Source of the DNA: Pholiota molesta
Taxonomy: Eukaryota > Basidiomycota > Agaricomycetes > Agaricales > Strophariaceae
Assembly: GCA_014925825.1 (NCBI GenBank)
Contig: JACGCK010000322.1
Coordinates: forward strand, 1 to 42,640
Length of the DNA stretch: 42,640 bases
Direction of reading: 5' to 3'
The notes under the pieces were generated by a model. It saw only the letters and a list, made by a program, of their open reading frames with translations, was not told where the DNA came from and ran no database searches. Numbering within the stretch: position 1 is the first letter of the stretch; each line of letters opens with the position of its first letter. A program made the position numbers and the translations under genes. Below are positions 32,501-42,544 of the stretch, one piece after another.

Positions 32501-33381
32501 GATAGGATGGATGCCGGACATGTCGAAAACCATGAAGTTTGGAGGGCCTGAGGAGGGACAAGGGCAGGATTCACCTCCATGGCCGAGTTGGATTCGCAGA
32601 CCAAGAGCTTGCAAGGTCTCCTTGCGGAAAAATTGGCCGGTCCACCGCTAGAAAAAGTATGTGATGAGCATTCGAGGCGTCGCGTCGCTTGTCTTAAAGC
32701 TTACCTCAACCCTGTGCAAAGGTGCCTCCCTGTGCGTTTGTACCATACACACATTGCAACGGAGACGACCGCCACCAAAACAGTCCTTACATCTGACCAT
32801 CCCCACCACATTTTTGCAGATAGCGCATGAATCGTCCTCAAGTGAACCACCGAGACCGTCATGCCTGAGAAGTTCGTCAAGGGTGTCACTCCGGAACGCG
32901 AGCCATTGATGAAGCTTTGACTGCAGGGCGTGGTAGTAGAACCGTTACCAGTACTCCAAAGAATGAATTGGACAAAGAAACCTACCTGGGTGTTATTATC
33001 CCGAGATCGTTTCGCTTTCGAAGCCACGGACTTGGAGTTATCGTCCAGAACCGCAGTATCTGCATTGAAGTGAGAGCTTTCGCCAAAGTCGGGGGCGTCG
33101 AAAGCAGCGTATAGAAAGCTAGCCCTATCGGATTGGCTAGTATCCAAAGGGGCCCCAAAGGTGCTGTCTGGTGTTCGGGTTCGGGTTTGAAGCTTGTGCG
33201 ATCCCAGCAGCCGTCCAGGGCCTTGACGAGGTATGGCAATGGTAGTGACACGGCTAGCGCGAGTGGGCCGCGGCACATCTGCACCTGCACGACTGGTAGT
33301 CGGTCGACGTCGTTTTGTGGATGGTTGACTTTGAGGGGGGGGACTTATGCCATCAGCGCCGTCGTCTTTGCGCTTGGCCAT
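29578..33381 (-). CDS. KDZ transposase with CxC2 cysteine cluster
   Basis: Multi-exon gene starting at ATG 33381 (MAKRKDDGADG) and ending at 29578. The N-terminal basic region is followed by WLAFRSDTLDELLRHDG and the CxC2 cluster (CAICKNVVGMVRCKDC, LRCNVCMVQTHREAPLHR). Then come LRIQLGHGGESCPCP, GIHPISIDYCSCP, QLLRAGWFPATFSRP and LKRAGRGHDPAGVDATP with CPACPHPG. The transposase core has VDANFKLKGKERGLKD (first acidic residue), LITYDIACQWSKNF (second), SWHINGHGQKCRDGFS, and GEEVEISWSHANPL (third). A long coiled-coil-like C-terminal part ends at an acidic tail. Frame-keeping introns lie at about 33004-32941, 32707-32651 and elsewhere. Expected to cut and paste this element in the nucleus. Confidence 0.93.
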
Positions 33382-33669
33382 ACGAGGCGTGTGCTGGCAG
33401 GTGAAAGAGATGCAAAAGCATGTTATCAGACGAGTTATGAGTGAGTTATGAGTGAGCAAGGCAAAGATCTGATGCCCACTGCGAGATTAACTAAATCAAG
33501 CCATTCATATGCTATATCGGGCATCTCAGTTGGAGGATATGGAATGAAGGTGCACTGAGCCCTGATTTCATTGACAAGAGGACAACAAAGTTATATATCT
33601 TGAGATCAAAGGCTCAGCAAACTTATTCATGCGAGCACGACTGCGCAGTTTGAACTCACATGTACTACT

Positions 33670-35369
33670 TCAAGAACAGGCCGCCTTGTTTTTGAGAATT
33701 TTATCTACAGTCCAAAAGAGCGAAAGCCCTAAGGCGCATCGCTCCCTGTTTTTTTCCTCCTCCTTTATCCAGCCCTCGTCGTCCAATGTGCACTCAAATT
33801 CTGGGGTCAGCTGGAACCCTTGCTCAACCCAGCGGAAGAGACCGCCCGGACTGTACTGCGTAAAGGAGCACCGAGTTTCACGCCGACCGATGGGAGTATT
33901 TGAATGCTCGATCGCCGACGATGGAATCAAGATAGTGGAGCCTGGAGGGAACTCGATAACGAGCATGAGATCCCAGAGCACCAGATGCCCGCCTTGGGTG
34001 GGGTCAAAGTCGCCAAGTGCTGTTATGCTGCACAAGCCAAACGGAAGGTTCCCAAAATCGCGATGTCGCTTACAGATGGTCTTTGGACCGAAGTTGACGG
34101 CAAATGTCGGCCATACATTGTTGGGCCAGTTCCGGCGCAGGGTGCAGTCGTGGTTTAGGAGATCTCGGAAGTGGCTGTCGCAGTAGTCGTAGAGATCAGG
34201 AGCCCAAGTCGCAAACGCTCCGTTCGCCAATCCGGCCATTCGTCCAACATCCGCGTTGGCAACGAGTTCCAGCAGAGCCTCCTTGTTTTTTCCGTAGTGG
34301 TATAAATTGCCTGGGTGCTGCGTAAACTGTGAGTATAGAAGAAACGCGCGGATTTTCGGACGTACCCCTCCCCCTGGACCTTGCGAAATACCCCAGCTCA
34401 ACGCAGGGAAGTCGCCCCGACGATGTTTCTTGACTTTTGGGGGGAACGCGCATCTCTTGGCCAAGCGCCGAATAGTTTCAAACGCGCGTTGATGGGTTTG
34501 CTCCCAAGAGGGGTTGTCGGGCCTGCCGACGAGTACCCCAATAACGCGGGATGACGCGTCAACTATGGGTCGTGAAGTTCTAGCAGTGGTTAGCCAATGC
34601 AGCGCTTAGAAGGGCTAATAAAAATAACTCACTTGCCATCCCATTTCACCAACGTGAAGCCAAATTTCTCCACCAGTTCCTTTGCGGTGTGGACTCTTCC
34701 CGATTTTCCTGGCAGAGAAGTGAACCCTCGCAATGTAGAAGGAATTTTGCTGGTATCGTAGTTTGTTTTGAGCTCATCTGCGGGCGCGACAACTTGTCCA
34801 AATTCTCGTCGCGCACGCGGTATGGCTCGCGGCGAACTTCCTCTCGATCCTTGCGCCGCTTCTTGCTCCTGTTCGCATGTCCGCGCCGCTTGTTTCTCTT
34901 AGCCTTGCTATTCATGGCGCCTATTTTCGCGCCGCGTGTTGACGATTGAGGAGCCAGTGAAGCGGAGGATGCGGTATCCGTGGGTGTAGGTTCCGCACGA
35001 GATTCAACTTCGGCCGTCGTAGATGATGCGACATCGATGGGCGTAGGTTCCATATGCGATCCAACCTCAGCCGTGATAGATTCCGCGCGGCGGCTTGGAG
35101 TAGGGAACCTGGGACGAGCTGGCGATGCGGATCTGGAAGACGGCGCCGAAGATGGGGGGGAAGAGAGCGGCGATGTCGAGGGAGAAGTGAGAGGTGAAGT
35201 TCCAAAGAAAAGTTGAAGCTCTAAAGGGAGCTTATCCGGCAGGGTGCGATCGGTTGGGCCGACGTCGGAAAGCGAGTACTCATACTCCTTTGAGATGCTG
35301 TCCCTGAGACTGTGCTCGAACACAAATCCAGAGTCAAAAGAAATAGCTGGTCCCACCGGGGCAGACTCC
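33670..35369 (-). CDS. TET/JBP-type 2-oxoglutarate/Fe(II) dioxygenase
   Basis: The visible exons start at an acceptor (TTTAG at 35374-35370), so the start codon lies in an unseen upstream exon. A Ser/Pro-rich region and a basic NKRRGHANRSKKRRKD stretch (nuclear signal) precede LRGFTSLPGKSGRVHTAKE, FTLVKWDGK, RPIVDASSRVIGVLVGRPD and the core. Core: TFAVNFGPKTICKRHRDFGN holds the HxD iron ligands, FDPTQGGHLVLWDL follows, SSAIEHSN the distal His, and RRETRCSFTQYSPGGLFRW the Arg expected to bind 2-oxoglutarate. Introns near 34640-34575 and 34370-34320 keep the frame. Family role: oxidising 5-methylcytosine or thymine methyl groups in DNA; here activity is inferred from residues only. Around 34795-34810 the frame of the basic region does not lead into the frame of the domain: a missed intron or a frameshift. 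Confidence 0.9.
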
Positions 35370-36070
35370 CTAAATGAAACAGTCGCTTAACGTTAGCCGA
35401 TCACTGGATAAGATCTGGGCGTTTAGATGTAGACTGAAGAATCGGCGCGCGCATCGGCTGAGAATTCCCGTGGCTTCGAGTATCAGAGCGTCTGCGCACG
35501 CCAAAAAAAATCGAGCAAGCTCGGGAAAGAAGAAAGACCAAGCGCATCTGCTGAGAGCTTCTCAGAGCATCTGCGCCTGCCAAGGAGGAGGGAAGACAAG
35601 GAATAAGTGAAATGGCTTGCCTGGTTCTCGAGCCCATTTTTCGCGGGATTCAATACAAGAGATACTGGCGCGGTGTGAATATGGATAGATGGACTTGGGC
35701 GGAATGAAGCGAACTTGAAGTAGTTCACTGATAAACTTCGTTGATCTCAAGTTGAAATATCACCTGACAGCGTTCGCGCGGCACGTGCTCGCCGCACTTG
35801 GGAAGTCGCGCTCCGAACTGGGCATTCAAGTGCGCTTCTTTATGAATTCGTATGGCAAACGTCGGCTTCAATGAAAAAATGTGGAAAGCATTAATATTCA
35901 TGCTTTATATAACAATTTGTAATATTTTTTATACCTCCGTTTCTTTGAATCGCCGACACCACGTCAGCAACTGAACTTGAACCTCCCTCGACGCTCGTCA
36001 ACTTCTCGTTCACTTTGTCCTTCAACGCGTACCTTAATAACTTAAAGATAGCGCCTAATTCCTCACGGCA
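35370..36070. promoter_or_regulatory. Shared divergent upstream region of the TET/JBP gene and the plus-strand cargo gene
   Basis: About 700 bases with no certain CDS. The first exon of the TET/JBP gene should be here; a minus-strand ATGGGCTCGAG near 35637 is one candidate. AGCATCTGCGC-like words recur at about 35490, 35545 and 35566. Confidence 0.45.
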
Positions 36071-39000
36071 ATGACTCGCCAACATTGGACGACGAAATCC
36101 CAGCGACAGTGGCTGCTGGACAAGTTCCCAGAGTTTGTTAAAGCTCGTGAAAGCGGCACTACGGCGAAGAAGTTCTTTCCGAAGGTCTTTACAGAATGGA
36201 GGGACGCATTCCCAATCGACGCGCCCACTCCAAAAGAGCTTGCTGAAGCTGTGAATATGTCCGACGCTGTCAAGAAGAAGCAAGCCGAAAAGTATAAAGT
36301 AAGTTCTTGCTTGAATTACTGTGATTTAAACACCTATGCTCACCTCATATCTCAGCAAATCAAGGCATGGTTCCACAACACCAACAGAGGAATAGCGACC
36401 GCTGGAATTGATACAAGTCGGGGTATCCTTAAAATCAAACGGAAGTCAAAGCGCCCGCAAGAATGGCAAATATATCAACGACTTACCTACAAGGACCATT
36501 GGAAACCGATTATCGACAAGGAGTGGCAAAAGTTTCGGGACGAGTGGGAGGAGAAGAATGGTTCCGAATCGAAGCCGCCTCATTCACGGTTTGCTTTCAT
36601 GAACGTGTTCCTCAAGACAAAATATGCCGAAGAAACGGATGAGATGAAGGAGCGTGTTCAGGAGCTCCGCGACCAGCCGGGTTCTGGAGAAGAAGATGAC
36701 GCCGAAGACGACAACAGCGCTAACAAGCGGAACAAAAATTTTCAGCAGTACGTGCGTTGCTATTGGCGTGACAATGGCTGCTCACCACTTTATAGGGCTA
36801 TCCACAAACTTCCTCGTACCATGCTAGCCATGGCGGAGTCTCTTGCAAAACAGACGGGGTGGAGTATCTCAATTCTTGCAGGGGGTCCTGAGCCTCATCA
36901 AGGTGGTGAGATTAAAGCATTTATGTGAGTCATCATTTCATACCTCCGTGATACTCGCGTGGCAATGGCTCACATGAATTGTTCGTCGTATTTCAGGATC
37001 CACTCTGGAACAACTCCAGAAGGCGACGATTTCTCACAGTTTCTGGGCGAGGACGAATACAACGAACACATCGCCGCACCTTTCGACGACTTCCTACATG
37101 CAGCGTTTCGTAAGTGGTTCCCTTTGCTGGCGTAGTAACAACGAACTCTAACCTGAATGCACCGGTTGCAGCGGAAGATGTTTGTGATTCGCGCGCACTT
37201 GTTCCAGAGGATGAGGATGAGGAAGCCGAACAAAGAAGCCGACAGAAGAAAGGCAAGAAAGCCAAGAAAGGGAAGGAGCTGGAAAGCGACGAGGAAGAGG
37301 ACGACGGTGAGGAAGAGGACGACGACGATGAGAAACAGCAGGACAACGGTGAGGAAGAGCAGGACGACGGCGAGGATATGGAGGTTGATCAGCTAGACGG
37401 CGAAGACGATGGAGACGACGATGACGAAGGTGGTGAAGAGGTTGCCGTCAAGAAGGTCCGGAAGCACGGGGGTAAAAGCGAGTATGAGCTTCGTAAGGAG
37501 GAAAACATCAGAAAGAATAAGGCATTATTGAAGCAGTTGGAGGTTCAATACCCCATCGAAAGGGACGAGAAAGCTCCGCCACCTAAGACTGCTTCTAAGG
37601 CGCCTAAACCCACTACTGCCGCGAAGGGCAAGAAGAAAGAGAAGACACCGCCGCAGCCAACAAGATCGTCAACAAGGAAGAAAGGGACTACTAGGTAAGT
37701 GTCAGTCTTGATAATACTTGTGGGATACTGCTCACTAGAGGTTGAATTCCGTAGCTCTAAGCCTAATCAGGCCGCCGCGGTTGTTGACAGTGCAACGACG
37801 ACCAACGCCGAAGGTGCGGCCAGCCTCGAAGCCTCCCCAGCGATTGACGACTCGGACTCTACGGCCCCGGGAACCAAGAACATAGCGGCTACAAGATCGT
37901 CAACAAGGAAGAAAGGAACTACTAGGTAAGTGCTAGTCTTGATAATACTTGTGGATTCTGGAATACTGCTCACTAGAGGTTGGATTTCGTAGCTCTAAGC
38001 CTAATCAGGCCACCGCCGCGGTTGACAGTGCAACGACGACCAACGCCCAAGGTGCAGCCAGCCTAGAAGCCGCGCCGATGGACATCGCGCCCGATGGTGC
38101 GGTCACGACGACCAACGCCCAAGGTGCACCCAGCCTCGAAGCCGTGCCGATGGACATCGCGTCGAATGGTGAAGTCGACAACGCCCAAGGTGGGCCCAGC
38201 CTCAAAGCCCCGGTGATTGAAACGACGACCAATGCCCAAGGTGCGGCCAGCCTCGAAGCCCCAGCCGATGGTGCGCCAGTCGACGATACGGTGGACAATG
38301 ACAACACCGGGGAGCTCGAACCTCCGTCATGCGCCCAGCCAACTCCTGCTCGCACGTCCGATGATAGCGAAGCAGCTGGCATGAACAAGAACAAGCTACA
38401 GCGCCGCAAGTTACTGTCTGGTCCCAATTCAGAGATCGACATGGACACACTCCCAGCATGGTTGACTCACACAGGCATGGTTGACTACCTATACAACGTC
38501 TCAAACGACAAACGTTGGAGACGTCTTCTTTACCTGTTTTACAGATTTGAGAAGGCGAATCCACCTACAGGGGTCAGTGCTCATACTGTTCTTTGTAGCC
38601 TTGTTCCTTAGCTGATTATTCTCATAGAACATACCAAATACGTCTCGCCCTGATGAGGTTGTGACTTGGATCAGAAGCAAACGCAAGAATTCTGCTCCTA
38701 ACATTGTTGACATCGAGGCCTTTGCAGAGTCCTACCTCACATGGTGGTTATCTCTACAGCCTGAGTGGAGAACTGGTAACTCAGACGTTGGTGGATTCAA
38801 ATCGATCGAATCCGTTTCCTTGATGGTAGAGGCACCAGGTGATGAAGAGTGGCAGATTTTGTGCAAAGGTGGATCAGCCGGTATTTATACGGTTGTGGTC
38901 GCGCTTTCATGGTGGCTTCTGAAGGAAGGCCTGTCTGCTCGAGTGCTCATGGCCTTAGAGGATATCAAATGGGTTGTCGGTGAGATGGTTATATTAATTG

Positions 39001-39141
39001 AGAACGATCAATCCAAGAAGAGAGGCCGCAAAGATGATACTGAAGTCCGTGAAGGATCAAAGAGGTATGTTCTTACAATTTTATTGTGATTCTGGATGAT
39101 TATACTAATGGTGACAATTCTGAATTAGACTACGCAAATAA
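36071..39141 (+). CDS. KDZ-element cargo protein of unknown function
   Basis: ATG 36071; exons joined by phase-keeping introns at about 36300-36356, 36927-36997, 37110-37171, 37696-37753, 37926-37990, 38574-38627 and 39066-39128; stop TAA 39139-39141. The N-terminal block TKSQRQWLLDKFPEFVKAR with FFPKVFTEWRDAFP looks conserved and helical, and I recall it at the start of many unnamed agaric proteins. FRDEWEEKNG and CSPLYRAIHKLPRTML follow. Then comes a very acidic stretch (DEEEDDGEEEDDDDE), a basic KKGKKAKKGKE, and repeats of TTTNAQGAASLEA. The C-terminus has LPAWLTHTGMVDYLYN, WRRLLYLFYRFEKANPP and a WW-containing helical region. An acidic, histone- or DNA-associated role is only a guess. Confidence 0.8.
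37668..38008 (+). repeat. Tandem duplication of an exon-intron unit within the cargo gene
   Basis: The end of one exon (AGATCGTCAACAAGGAAG ... ACTACTAG), the following intron (with GATAATACTTGTGG and ACTGCTCACTAGAGGTTG) and the start of the next exon (AGCTCTAAGCCTAATCAGGC) are present twice, about 225-235 bp apart. The second intron has a short internal insertion. Confidence 0.9.
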
Positions 39142-39350
39142 GCTTGAAATACAACATGGATACTCATCAACCATCCCAGCTCTGCTTCAGATGATGGGCT
39201 AGGGGGACATTCTGCATATGTGCTTCGGTATCTCATTGAAATACTTATAAGATTCTGTAGTATTCAATTGATATACTATTGAGATTTTGTGGTAATTAAG
39301 AACGATATGAACTTCTTTATGAGCTTCAGTGGCATAGCATTGAGATACCT

Positions 39351-41069
39351 ATGAGATTTTGTGGCATGTCATTGACATGCTTATGAGATTTTGTGGCATA
39401 GTATTGATGTGGTTATGAGATTTTGTGGCATGGGATTGAGATGTTTATGAGATTTTGTGGCAGCAGAATGAAATGCATATGAGATTTCGTGGCATGACAT
39501 TGAGACGCAAATCCCGATATGAGATTTTGTGGCATGGGATTGACATGGTTATGAGATTTTATGGCATCAGAAAGAGATGTGTATAAGATTCTATGGCATG
39601 ACATTGAGACGCAAATCCCGATATGAGATTTTGTGGCATGGGATTGAGATGTTTATGAGATTTTGTAGCATCAAAATGAAATATGTATGAGATTCTATGC
39701 CAAATAATTGAGACGCAAATCCCGATATGAGATTTTGTGGCATCAGAAAGAAATGTGTATAAGATTCTGTGGCATAACATTGAGACGCAAATCCCCATAT
39801 GAGATTTTGTGGCATGGAATTGAGATGTTTATGAGATTTTGTAGCATCAGAATGAAATGCATATGAGATTCTATGCCAAATAATTGAGACGCAAATCCCG
39901 ATATGAGATTTTGTGGCATGGGATTGACATGGTTATGAGATTCTATGGCATCAGAATGAAATGCATATGAGATTTCGTGGCATGACATTGAGATGCAAAT
40001 CCCGATATGAGATTTTGTGGCAGCAGAATGAAATGCATATGAGATTCTATGGCATCAGAATGAAATGCATATGAGATTTTGTGGCAGCAGAATGAAATGC
40101 GTATGAGATTTTGTGGCAGCAGAATGAAATGCATATGAGATTTTGTGGCAGCAGAATGAAATGCGTATGAGATTTTGTGGCAGCAGAATGAAATGCATAT
40201 GAGATTTCGTGGCATGACATTGAGATGCAAATCCCGATATGAGATTTTGTGGCAGCAGAATGAAATGCATATGAGATTCTATGGCATCAGAATGAAATGC
40301 ATATGAGATTTTGTGGCAGCAGAATGAAATGCATATGAGATTCTATGGCATCAGAATGAAATGCGTATGAGATTTTGTGGCAGCAGAATGAAATGCTTAT
40401 GAGATTTTGTGGCATAGTATTGATGTGGTTATGAGATTTTGTGGCATGGGATTGAGATGTTTATGAGATTTTGTGGCAGCAGAATGAAATGCATATGAGA
40501 TTTCGTGGCATGACATTGAGACGCAAATCCCCATATGAGATTTTGTGGCATCAGAATGAAATATGTATGAGATTTTGTGGCAGCTGAATGAAATACTTAT
40601 GAAATACTATGGCATCAGAATGAATGGTTATGAGAATTTGTGCCAATTGAATAAGATGCAAATCTATTTATGAGATTCTGTGGTATCAGATTGAAATAGA
40701 ATGAAATTTTGTGGTATTTGAAAGAGACAACAATTTAAATATTGAGATATTAAGGCATATTAATCAGACACCTATGATATTCCATGGTATCTCATTGAGA
40801 TATATATGATAGACTATGGTAACCTAATGAGACATGTATTTAGCAATGAGATAACACAGCAAGACTATCAAACAGTAATGAAATAGCCCTAGACAACCTA
40901 ATGAAATGCCCTCAAAAGTTGCCTACAAGTTATGAAATAATGATAGGCATAAATGAAAGAAAACAGCTGTGGCAATTATTATGAAAGCCATCTGATAAAA
41001 ACACTGGCACTGTGGAGATCGTCCCCATGGCAAATGCACAAAGATATGATAGAAGTGGTGCCCACCAGT
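39351..41069 (+). repeat. Right terminal inverted repeat of the KDZ element
   Basis: Tandem TGAGATTTTGTGGCA units then outer unique sequence, ending GGTGCCCACCAGT. Its outer 1000 bases match window positions 1-1000 except for two one-base deletions. Between the cargo gene stop (39141) and 39351 is about 210 bp of related but diverged sequence. Confidence 0.92.
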
Positions 41070-41078
41070 CTTCAACAG
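41070..41078. repeat. 9-bp target duplication, right
   Basis: CTTCAACAG directly after the KDZ end, identical to 27742-27750. Confidence 0.92.
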
Positions 41079-41118
41079 AGCGCACGGTCATAAGCATCTC
41101 GGTGATCGACGATTGCAT
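41070..41118 (-). pseudogene. First codons of the antisense gypsy gene, separated by the KDZ element
   Basis: ATG at 41118-41116 opens MQSSITEMLMTVRSV and runs into the 9-bp target copy at 41078-41070. After removal of the KDZ element the frame continues at 27741 (the duplicated target being counted once) with EGGEWTGIPRTAF, so both fragments belong to one gene. Confidence 0.8.
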
Positions 41119-41636
41119 GGCGGCGATAGGGCGAATAGCAGTTAAGAGCGGCGAGGAAGAAAGCGAGGGAAGAAAGCGAGATGGGGGGAGCCTGTGAGGA
41201 CGGCCCTCCTCTTTTTTTTTTCTTCAGGAGTCCACAGCGTTTCGGAGATCCGCCACACGTGTATACGTACGGCACTGCCCCGTTCTCGTCATCAGCAGGC
41301 CATCGAACAATCCCCAGAAGCTTATCGGACGCCTAGTGCACTTGTTGTCCTCGCCGCGATCGCATGTACCGTCCTGCAACCGGCCCGGCACGACCCGGAT
41401 CTGATCGATCTGCGATCTGTACGAGAGCAGCGTTCATCATTACGCAGACGAGTCTGTTCCACGCCTCGCTCTCTCGTGCGCGCTGCTTCACTACCTGCGT
41501 TTTACGTCAGGATACGAGCGCCCAACCTCCGGCAGAACATCGCCCAGCCAGAAGCCTCAAGTGATTGACATACCACGAGATCGGAGAATTCCGACGAAAG
41601 AAGACTTTGCGAGGAGATCCACGTCGGCGACTCGGC
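41119..41636 (-). promoter_or_regulatory. Upstream region of the antisense gypsy gene
   Basis: About 520 bases between the antisense ATG (41118) and the second polypurine tract, with a run of ten T around 41211-41220. No gene seen on either strand that I would defend. The position implies it holds the promoter and 5' leader of the antisense gene. Confidence 0.45.
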
Positions 41637-41672
41637 TGACTGCGGACAGTCAGAAGCTCAGTAAGGAGGAGA
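41636..41672 (+). promoter_or_regulatory. Second copy of polypurine-tract region with hairpin, next to the 3' LTR
   Basis: CTGACTG-CGGA-CAGTCAG (41636-41653), then AAGCTCAGTAAGGAGGAG, then A and the LTR start TGATGCG at 41673. The purine run AAGGAGGAGA touching the LTR is the expected plus-strand primer site. Confidence 0.88.
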
Positions 41673-42544
41673 TGATGCGCCCCGCATCTCTATACCCCCT
41701 GAAAACCGCTCAAGACGGATGCGCACGGCCACGTGTACCGCACTCGCCACACGCCTCGGGCGCACGCGCACGCGCTCATACACCACGCATCATCACCAAG
41801 TCCGGGTCGCGGCCGTACCACGTGACCAAGCACACGCACTCGCACGGCAACGCTCGAACACGCACGTCGCCGTCCATACGCACACGCTCATCGCCCCGCA
41901 CGCAAGAACCCTGGCATCGTCTCCCGACGCAGCATATGGACTGACAAGGTCTGGATCGTTCTCGCTCGCACCTTTGCGCTCTGTCGCCCACTTCTCTTAT
42001 TCCCCGGTGCTTTTATTTCATATGTTTCCATCGGCGCGTCTCCGCGCTCGCTACCATCTTTGTCCTCGAGGCGTCTCATTAAGTTAGCTCCGTACAGACA
42101 GTTACTTCTTAGTATTTAAACCATGTAATTCCCACAAATAACATACTTTTGCTTCCCCCCACGGAATACAGATTTCATTGTACCTCGTAAAAACTGCTGC
42201 GTTCGCCTGCGTGTACTTTCGTAACTGCGTCTTCGCAACTCGCTCACTTCGCCGCGCCGCGTACTACTCGTTTCTAACTCGTCTCACCGCGTCACGTCCT
42301 CCATTACTCGCCTCCCCGTGCTCGCTCGCCCGCTAGTCGCACCGTGCTTGCGCGCTCGTCGCCGCTCCCCCGACTCCCCACACTCATCTTACGAGCACCC
42401 TCGCATTTCATCCTTAGACCGACCTTGACTGAGAAGGATAACAAGAACCCAAACTCGCACTACTTGCCACTCACGCCGTGTCATTGTTAGGTGTTTGTTT
42501 TTCTTTCTTTCACTTTACACACTATATACGACGAAGGCACATCA
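41673..42544 (+). repeat. 3' LTR, 872 bp
   Basis: It begins TGATG and ends CATCA, the expected short inverted ends, right after the polypurine tract. Its last 105 bases match the 5' remnant at 14776-14881. A TATTTAAA at 42113-42120 could be the TATA box. The upstream 400 bases are rich in CACACGCAC-type words. Confidence 0.85.

Larger units (their letters stand above)
27751..41069. mobile_element. Complete 13.3-kb KDZ transposon carrying a TET/JBP gene
   Basis: Ends ACTGGTGGGCACC ... GGTGCCCACCAGT, flanked by the 9-bp direct repeat CTTCAACAG. Terminal inverted repeats are about 1.72 kb (27751-29471 and 39351-41069). Cargo: CxC2-KDZ transposase (minus), TET/JBP dioxygenase (minus, upstream of the transposase in the same direction) and a divergent gene of unknown function (plus). 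In the parts of the two terminal repeats I compared they differ only by two single-base deletions in the right copy (near 40997 and 41037), so the insertion looks recent. The transposase and the plus-strand gene look uninterrupted; the TET/JBP gene has one frame question near 34800. Confidence 0.93.
14776..42544 (+). mobile_element. Ty3/gypsy LTR retrotransposon with three nested insertions
   Basis: Order on plus: 106-bp LTR remnant, gag, pol (reverse transcriptase, RNase H, integrase), an antisense accessory gene, polypurine tract, 3' LTR ending in CATCA. Subtracting the TA element (16685-20861), the hAT-like MITE (21439-22874) and the KDZ element (27751-41069) with one target copy each leaves about 8.8 kb. 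The 5' LTR is truncated, so its own target duplication cannot be checked. gag has a nonsense codon and pol a frameshift, so this copy is dead. I see no retropepsin region between the gag zinc knuckle and the reverse transcriptase. Confidence 0.9.
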
